A stretch of 64,000 bases of DNA from Streptomyces hygroscopicus subsp. hygroscopicus (GTDB lineage Bacteria > Actinomycetota > Actinomycetes > Streptomycetales > Streptomycetaceae). The notes below the pieces were generated by a model. That model was given only the letters and a program-made list of their open reading frames with translations. It was not told the DNA's origin and made no database searches. A program made the position numbers and the translations under genes. Shown piece after piece: positions 58,104 to 64,000 of the stretch. The DNA is taken from positions 1-64,000 of the forward strand of contig NZ_BBOX01000122.1 of the NCBI RefSeq assembly GCF_001553455.1, written 5' to 3'. The number at the start of each line of letters is the position of its first letter. Within the stretch, counting starts at the first letter, position 1.

Positions 58104-59996
58104 GTGCCCCTCCTCCGCCTGTCCGGACTTTCCCTGCTGGAGCGCAGCAACGCGGGAGTGCTCGTCAGGGACCTCACGGAGCGGTACCGATCCGCACTCT
58201 TCAGGAGCCCTTCCTCCAGGGAACGGCAATCCTGGGAGAAAAGCCTCGCCGCGCTGGGGGAGGTTCTGCGGGACGCCGGGCTCGGCCAGGTGGAAGTGCT
58301 GATCGAGCAGCGGTTGCCCCTGTCCAGTCTGCGTGCGGACGCCGTCCTCGCCGGCGTACATCCGGAGACGGGCAAGCCGTCGTACGTGGTCGTGGAGCTG
58401 AAGCAGTGGAGCGCGGCACGGCTTGTGCCGTCCACGGACGACCTGTGCCTCCTGAGCAAGTCCGATAAGCAGGCCCGGCTGCATCCCGTTGCCCAGGTGG
58501 GCCGTTACTGTGACTGCCTGCAGAATTTCACCAGCGTGCTGGAATCGGGAAATTATGACGTTTCCGGGATCGCTTACCTGCACAATGCCGACGACCAAAA
58601 CGTTGCGGAGCTCTTCAGGCTGCCCGATGCTCGCGCTCAGCTCTTCACGAAGACGACGCGCGGCGCATTGATGGAGCATCTGCGACGCTGTTTCGCTCCA
58701 GTGGCGGGAGCCCCGGCCGGGGACTTTCTGTTGGAAAGTCCCCGTGCGCCGAGCCGCCCTCTGATGAATGCGGCAGCAGACGAGATAATAGACGGCGGTG
58801 AATTCACGCTCCTGGACGGACAGCAGGTCGCTTTCTCTCTGGTCAAGCGCGCGGTGGACTTGTCGCGTCAGTCCGACAGAAAAGAAGTCATCGTCGTTTC
58901 AGGGGGTCCCGGTTCCGGTAAAAGTGTCATCGCCGCGCAAGTCATGGGCCACTTGGGCCGGAGTCGCCGAAGCGTTGTGCATGCCACCGGTTCCAGATCC
59001 TTCACCACGACGCTGCGGACGGTGGTCGGCAAGAGGAACAGGAGTATTGCGGAACTGTTCAAGTACTTCAACAACTTCTCGGCGGCCAAGCGCAACGGTC
59101 TCGACGTCCTGATCTGTGACGAGGCGCATCGAATCCGGGAAATCTCTCACACCGGAAAAGGTCGGCAAATAGATGAACTTCTCGATGCGGCCAGAGTTCC
59201 GGTCTTCCTGCTCGATGACTATCAGGTGGTACGTCCTCTCGAAATGGGCAGCGTCAAGAATATAAGCGATGCCGCCCTCGCGCGTGGACATACTGTCCGG
59301 CATGTCGACTTGAACGGGCAATTCCGCTGCGGCGGTAGTCGCGCATACGAGTACTGGGTTCTCCGTCTTCTGGGACTCGAGCCCGGTGGGCCTCTGCCGT
59401 GGACCAACGAGGAAAATTTTCAGGTATATGTCGCCGACTCCCCCCGGGAGATGGAGGATTTTCTTCGAGTGCGGCAGGAGGCCGGGCTTACTGCCCGGAT
59501 GACGGCAGGCTTCTGCTGGGGCTGGAGCAAACCGAAAGCCGACGGAACTCTGGTCCGCGACGTGGCCATCGGTGAGTGGCGCAGGCCCTGGAACGTCGAT
59601 AGTCAGCGATCCCTGAACGGAGCGCCCGCTTCGGCGCTGTGGGCCACCGATCCGGCGGGCTTCGGCCAGATCGGCTGTATCTACACGGCTCAGGGCTTCG
59701 AGTACGCCTGGAACGGGGTCATCTTCGGTAAGGATCTGGTGTGGGCCGGCAACAAGTGGCGCGGGAACCAGGCGGAAAGTAGGGACACGTCCGTCGCCGC
59801 CCGAACGACACCGGACGAATTCGAGAGGCTCATCCGCCATACCTACAAGGTTCTTCTCACCCGTGGCCTGGCAGGGACGGTTCTGTACTCCGATGATCCG
59901 GACACGCAGGCCATGCTGCGTGAGCTGGTCAACACCGACATCCGTGCTCCGTGGCCATCGGGCGATGCGGACGCCTCTCCGGGCATGGAGCGCTGA
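58104..59996 (+). CDS. PD-(D/E)XK-like nuclease plus DUF2075 helicase (paralogue 3)
   Basis: 630-residue protein closely resembling the product of 28637-30526. The nuclease-like part has LRADAVLAGVHPETGKPSYVVVELKQW, and the helicase part has Walker A GGPGSGKS, CDEAHR, FLLDDYQVVRP, QFRCGG, CIYTAQGFEYAW and VLLTRGLAGT. The GTG at 58104 has GGAG eight bases upstream and gives a length equal to its paralogues. Its stop codon overlaps the ATG of the EVE-like/HNH gene (TGATG), so the two should be translated together. Confidence 0.85.
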   Translation: MPLLRLSGLSLLERSNAGVLVRDLTERYRSALFRSPSSRERQSWEKSLAALGEVLRDAGLGQVEVLIEQRLPLSSLRADAVLAGVHPETGKPSYVVVELKQWSAARLVPSTDDLCLLSKSDKQARLHPVAQVGRYCDCLQNFTSVLESGNYDVSGIAYLHNADDQNVAELFRLPDARAQLFTKTTRGALMEHLRRCFAPVAGAPAGDFLLESPRAPSRPLMNAAADEIIDGGEFTLLDGQQVAFSLVKRAVDLSRQSDRKEVIVVSGGPGSGKSVIAAQVMGHLGRSRRSVVHATGSRSFTTTLRTVVGKRNRSIAELFKYFNNFSAAKRNGLDVLICDEAHRIREISHTGKGRQIDELLDAARVPVFLLDDYQVVRPLEMGSVKNISDAALARGHTVRHVDLNGQFRCGGSRAYEYWVLRLLGLEPGGPLPWTNEENFQVYVADSPREMEDFLRVRQEAGLTARMTAGFCWGWSKPKADGTLVRDVAIGEWRRPWNVDSQRSLNGAPASALWATDPAGFGQIGCIYTAQGFEYAWNGVIFGKDLVWAGNKWRGNQAESRDTSVAARTTPDEFERLIRHTYKVLLTRGLAGTVLYSDDPDTQAMLRELVNTDIRAPWPSGDADASPGMER

Positions 59997-60898
59997 TGCC
60001 CACAACCGCGTACATCTACGTCTCCCAGAAATCGAGCGGCAACTTTGACATCGGACTCAGCCGTGGCCTTTGGGGCTGGCGCACCAGCGGCCTGGACCGT
60101 GCCGATGCGCGCGCCGCTGTCCAGTCCCTGAAGGAGGGCGACCTCATCGTCTTCGGGTACGGGGGGCCCGCGAATCGTGTGCCACCCGGAGAGTGGGCCG
60201 ATGTCAGCCTCCGGCGCGTCGTCGTCACCCAGGTCACCAACCCCTACTTCGTCGAGCGCACGCCGGTATGGCCGGACGACGAATACCCCGAGCGCATCGG
60301 CATCGACGTCCTGGACGAAGAGGAGGACGTCCACGGTAGTGCTTTGGGCGCCGACGGTATGGAAGCCCTCCGGCTGTCCTCGAACAAGCAAGGCGTTGCC
60401 ATCCTGCGGTCAGGTACCGCGGTTGTCGCGAATCTGGCCGGTGCCCTTCCCCCAGTGGCACCCGGTTCCGGGGACGGCAGCATCGATCACGACGGGGCAG
60501 AAAACGCGGTCGCTCAGGTGCTCGTCCGCCGCGAGCAGGCCAAGCTCCGCAGGCGCCTCCTCAACGGCGCCACCCAGGCCACGTGCGCCCTGTGCGGGCG
60601 CACCCTCCCTGTCCGCTTCATCCGCGCCGCTCATATCAAGCGTCGCAGCGCCGCCACTCGCGAAGAACGCCTCCAGCTCGCCAATGTCATGCCGGCTTGC
60701 CTTCTGGGCTGTGACGAGCTCTTCGAACACGGCTACGTGTACGTTACGGGCGACGGCAGCATCGCCGTGAGCGACAAGACCAACACCACCCCGGATCTCG
60801 CGGAGGCGGCCAAGGCCCTCGAAGGCCGGACCGTCGCCGAGTACGGCCCCAGCCGGGCGCCATTCTTCACCTGGCACTGCGACAACGTCGCTAGGTGA
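59996..60898 (+). CDS. EVE-like domain plus HNH endonuclease
   Basis: 300-residue protein. Residues 1-115 look like an EVE (PUA-like) domain: LKEGDLIVFGYGGP, RRVVVTQVTNPYFVERTPVWPDDEYPERIGID. Residues ~180-255 form an HNH nuclease with CALC (197-200), RAAHI (His213), LANVMPAC (Asn230), CLLGC and FEHG. EVE domains read modified bases, and EVE-HNH fusions are candidate modification-dependent restriction enzymes. It begins in the stop codon of the DUF2075 gene and converges on the second pglX. The EVE assignment rests on pattern only. Confidence 0.78.
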   Translation: MPTTAYIYVSQKSSGNFDIGLSRGLWGWRTSGLDRADARAAVQSLKEGDLIVFGYGGPANRVPPGEWADVSLRRVVVTQVTNPYFVERTPVWPDDEYPERIGIDVLDEEEDVHGSALGADGMEALRLSSNKQGVAILRSGTAVVANLAGALPPVAPGSGDGSIDHDGAENAVAQVLVRREQAKLRRRLLNGATQATCALCGRTLPVRFIRAAHIKRRSAATREERLQLANVMPACLLGCDELFEHGYVYVTGDGSIAVSDKTNTTPDLAEAAKALEGRTVAEYGPSRAPFFTWHCDNVAR

Positions 60899-60933
60899 GC
60901 TCGGTGCGGAGACATGCGGCTCGCGACGTGGCT

Positions 60934-63900
60934 CTAAGTCGTTCTGCGCGGCCGCCAGGCAGCCACGTCGTGCCTGCTGAGGCCATAAGAGGTCCGCAGG
61001 TCCTCCAGGCGGTGCTCGAATTCCTCGGCGTCTTGAGCTTCCCACTGGCGGACCCAAGGGAGCAGTTCCTGGATACCTGCGAGGAGGGGAGTCAACTGAT
61101 ACACGGTCCAGCCGGGCCGCCGGATGAGTTCACTCACCAGATCCAGCAAGACATGAACGCGGTCCGTCTCATTCCAGCCGGACCAGCCAAGGAGTAGACC
61201 GCCCTCCTCGGTGGCGCCTTCGGGATAGGAGATGAAGCGTTCCCGGGGGATGTCCAGGCTGCCTCGATGCGACCAGTAGGCAGCACGCCGGAAGTCGATC
61301 GCTCTGAACTTCGGCGGCACAGGGATTCCGAGGGCCTCGCCTGTCCTGTCCTCGCTGCGTTGGAGGTCCCAGACCTGTTCCCACTCGGCACGCTTGCGCA
61401 GCCCCGATTCCTTGTACCGCAGCGCTGAGACGCATGGCACGTGCTCGGTGGTCAGGACAGCTGCCAGTACATCACCGAGGGGCGCGTCCCGCATGCCCAG
61501 ATGGTCTGTGGCGTAGAGCGCGGCGACGGAACGCAGGCCGGCATCGTCACCGAGTTCTTGTGCGAGTTGGCCGGGCGTCCGGGGGCGAGGGCGGGCAGCG
61601 CCGTTTCGGCGATCGAACCACAGCCGTTCGTCCTCACAGCGATCGAGCAGCCAAGAGCGCAACGCTTTTTCCTCGCGCCTTTCCCATGGTTCCGACAACC
61701 ACCGACGTTTGTACTCCGGGCGCTCGACGAGGGCGATGGCCGGGCGGGATTCGATGGCGTCGATCCTGGCCCGCACGATATCCCGGTAAGCGGTCGGCCA
61801 GTGGGGCGGAATCTCGGTGATGGGTGTCGCGCCGTTTTTCGTGAACCAGGAATTCGCCGCTTCACGAGCGAGCACTTTCCGCGCCAGTACAATTTCGAAG
61901 GCGCGCTCACCTGGCCGCAGCGGAGGCGGCGCGGAACCAGGAGGCATGGTCAGGCGAGTTTGGTCTTCAGCGGAGAGCAGTCCGTAGGAGCCATAAATCT
62001 CCCAGTCCAATTCCTCCTGATGAGCGATCATCTGGTGACGCAGTTCTTCGTGGGAACCTCGCGCAGCATCCAAAGCATCCCGGTCGAGCGGGCGTTGATC
62101 CGCGCACACGGCGCTTGGTTCACGGGAGGCGAGACTCCGTCCGAGGGCGTGCAACGCCCGCGCGTGGCCGAGCGGAGGGTCGGCGGGCAGCGGAAACCGC
62201 GAGAAGGATGCTGTTGCGAACGTGCAGGACCACGTCCATTCCTCGCCCGGCAGCGGGATGCCCAGCCCATCGAATCCTGTGCTGGAGTTGACCTGCTTGA
62301 GCCAGAAGCAGGCCGTTGACGAGTTGAGGACTCCCAGGAGGGCGACGTACTCCTCCTCGTCCGCGGTCGAGGGCAGTCGCAGGACCGGGGCGGTTCGGCT
62401 GAACGCCTCCGCGCCTGCCTCCAGCGCGAAGTGGTTGTGCGAGGCCACGTACGCGAGCGTGATGGCCGGCCGCTGGACCCCGCCGTGGGGCCAGCGCCTC
62501 CAGCCCCACCATGGCCTCGCCCGCGACGACTGCTGGGACCCGGGCGCCGCCCGCAGTACCTGTCGCATCGTCCACAGATGCCTCCCCCACGAGGTGGTGA
62601 GGTCCGGGGGGAGTGGCCCGCCGTCCGCGTCATAGGGGGCCAGGACCTCCGCCGCCACACCCGCACGCCAGTCCCGTACGGTGTCGCCGGTGACCATGCC
62701 GTGACCCAGCGCGGCCGAGTCCGGATGCCTGGTGAACCAGGGGCGGCCGAGAGCGAAGACTTCATGCTGCCCTGGATCGGTAAGGACGCCGACAGGGGCG
62801 GCGAGAAAGTCTGCCAACTGGTGTGGAGCCCGGGAGAGCACGTCCATGAGGTCCGCTCCTCCACCGCCCGTGAGAGTCCACGGGAAGCGGTGGAAGCGCT
62901 GACGGGGTTCGTCCTGGACACTCACCCATTCAGAGGTGGTGCCGGGCCGATCCACTTGGCCGAGGATGGCCTTCCACACGATCCCCTGGGCCGGATCCAC
63001 CGGCTGCCTCGGTTCTCCGCGCACGCCGAGGACGGATCGCACCGGCATGTCATCCATGCCTGGGTCATTGCGCCCCGCCAAGATCAGAGTGGGGGTCCGA
63101 TGACCTGGTACGAAGACCCCAGAGGTGTCGACGACGTGCGTGAGTCCGACGCGGGGGAAGAATTGCTCGATCAGCTTTTCACCGAAAGCACGCTTTGTGA
63201 ACGAGCTGGATGTGTACATTCCGACGTAGCCGCAGGGCTCTGTGGCGACTTTCCGCACCGCGAGCTGGAACATGCGCTCTGTGAAGAAGCCGGAAAGAGG
63301 GAAGGTCCCTGCGGCGGAGGCGTAATACGCTCGGTACGCCGCGTTCGTCGCCTTGTCACGCGCGGAGATATAAGGGGGCTCTCCCAGTACCGCATGGTAA
63401 GAGCCCTGACGCAAAAGGCCGCAGCGCTCGGAAAACTCGTGGACATCCCCGCGTGTTTCGCCGCCCTCGTGTTCCATGTCACCGAAAACGGAAAGGGATG
63501 GTTCGCTGGGCATGCCAGGCCCCTCCAGCAAGGCGTCACCCACCGCTACATTGATGACGTGGTCGGGGAACTGGTCCAGCGTCCGCGCGCCACTCTCCCG
63601 GCCGGCAGCGATCAGCAGTCTGAAGCGCGTAATGCTGACGGCGAAAGGATTGAGGTCGCAGCCATGGACGGAATTTAGCGATCGCAGTATCAGTTCGCGG
63701 TCCGGGGCGTCAGGCTCAGCTAGTCGCCACGCGGCCAGCAGGCGTTGGAAGAGTCCGAGCGGGAATGTCCCCGCTCCGCATGCCGGATCGATGCCGCGGA
63801 ATCTTTCAAGGCCGAATTCCGCGATAGCTGGGTCCATAGCGAGGTCGAGGACGAAGTTCGCGATGAACTCGGGAGTCTGGATCAGACCGTAGGTCTTCCG

Positions 63901-64000
63901 CGCCGCCTCGCTGATCTCTTGATACAGATCCCCCAGGAAACGGGTGTCGAGGTCAGGGTCGGTAAAGTCAAAGCGGATCGAACTGTCGCTGCCGCGCCGT
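60934..64000 (-). CDS. pglX: Second BREX-2 PglX with altered motif IV, 5' end outside the window
   Basis: Partial PglX homologue, about 1020 residues visible, in frame to the window end (last visible part RFDFTDPDLDTRFLGDLYQEISEAARKTYGLIQTPEFI). It has motif I DPACGAGTF where copy 1 has DPTCGSGHF, and motif IV reads GEPPYISARDK where copy 1 has GNPPYITVKDK. The Asn of NPPY contacts the target adenine in N6-adenine methyltransferases, so Glu there predicts lost or changed activity. The rest, including NSSTACFWLKQV and VERPEYKRRW, is well conserved with copy 1 and has no frameshift, so the gene looks maintained. Confidence 0.85.
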   Translation of the reverse strand, partial: RRGSDSSIRFDFTDPDLDTRFLGDLYQEISEAARKTYGLIQTPEFIANFVLDLAMDPAIAEFGLERFRGIDPACGAGTFPLGLFQRLLAAWRLAEPDAPDRELILRSLNSVHGCDLNPFAVSITRFRLLIAAGRESGARTLDQFPDHVINVAVGDALLEGPGMPSEPSLSVFGDMEHEGGETRGDVHEFSERCGLLRQGSYHAVLGEPPYISARDKATNAAYRAYYASAAGTFPLSGFFTERMFQLAVRKVATEPCGYVGMYTSSSFTKRAFGEKLIEQFFPRVGLTHVVDTSGVFVPGHRTPTLILAGRNDPGMDDMPVRSVLGVRGEPRQPVDPAQGIVWKAILGQVDRPGTTSEWVSVQDEPRQRFHRFPWTLTGGGGADLMDVLSRAPHQLADFLAAPVGVLTDPGQHEVFALGRPWFTRHPDSAALGHGMVTGDTVRDWRAGVAAEVLAPYDADGGPLPPDLTTSWGRHLWTMRQVLRAAPGSQQSSRARPWWGWRRWPHGGVQRPAITLAYVASHNHFALEAGAEAFSRTAPVLRLPSTADEEEYVALLGVLNSSTACFWLKQVNSSTGFDGLGIPLPGEEWTWSCTFATASFSRFPLPADPPLGHARALHALGRSLASREPSAVCADQRPLDRDALDAARGSHEELRHQMIAHQEELDWEIYGSYGLLSAEDQTRLTMPPGSAPPPLRPGERAFEIVLARKVLAREAANSWFTKNGATPITEIPPHWPTAYRDIVRARIDAIESRPAIALVERPEYKRRWLSEPWERREEKALRSWLLDRCEDERLWFDRRNGAARPRPRTPGQLAQELGDDAGLRSVAALYATDHLGMRDAPLGDVLAAVLTTEHVPCVSALRYKESGLRKRAEWEQVWDLQRSEDRTGEALGIPVPPKFRAIDFRRAAYWSHRGSLDIPRERFISYPEGATEEGGLLLGWSGWNETDRVHVLLDLVSELIRRPGWTVYQLTPLLAGIQELLPWVRQWEAQDAEEFEHRLEDLRTSYGLSRHDVAAWRPRRTT

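Overview
The window looks like chromosomal DNA from a Streptomyces species or a close relative. It is very GC-rich. It holds a conservon operon, a whiJ-type XRE/DUF397/ATPase cassette, an HspR-type operator in front of lon, and a BREX type 2 (Pgl) phage-defence locus.

The left part (1-28.5 kb) is ordinary, loosely organised chromosome. It contains a truncated rhomboid-like gene, lon, a Uma2 nuclease-like gene, a GH25 muramidase divergent from a MarR regulator, and a PP2C-like gene. These are followed by a cvnABCD signalling operon with a styrene-monooxygenase-like flavoprotein downstream, an NlpC/P60 hydrolase, and a TetR gene next to two divergent diiron oxygenase-like genes. The rest is a GNAT acetyltransferase, a LysR pseudogene beside an MFS pump, and a second MFS transporter fused to carboxypeptidase-regulatory-like domains and controlled by a divergent MarR gene with a near-perfect operator. 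This part is full of intergenic minisatellite arrays; several proteins also carry repeat-expanded disordered segments.

The right part (about 28.5-64 kb, running off the end) is a defence island. Its core is BREX type 2: pglW, pglX, pglY, pglZ, brxD and brxHI, all on the minus strand. The core is interrupted by accessory modules: three paralogous genes with an N-terminal PD-(D/E)XK-like motif and a DUF2075 helicase; a DUF262/DUF1524-like gene overlapping a gene for a CBS-pair plus HEPN-like protein; a regulatory XRE/DUF397/ATP-binding cassette between pglY and pglX; a DUF2075 plus EVE-like/HNH pair; and a second pglX whose methyltransferase motif IV reads EPPY instead of NPPY. The first pglX has an AT-richer middle segment over its specificity region. 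The island's left edge has a short relic resembling the N-terminus of diaminopimelate decarboxylase.

The working picture is a BREX-2 hub carrying further candidate anti-phage effectors. The least familiar are the DUF262 plus CBS-HEPN pair and the motif-altered second PglX. No tRNA, rRNA, integrase, insertion sequence or CRISPR array was recognised. Assignments rest on reading motifs by eye; no database search was run.
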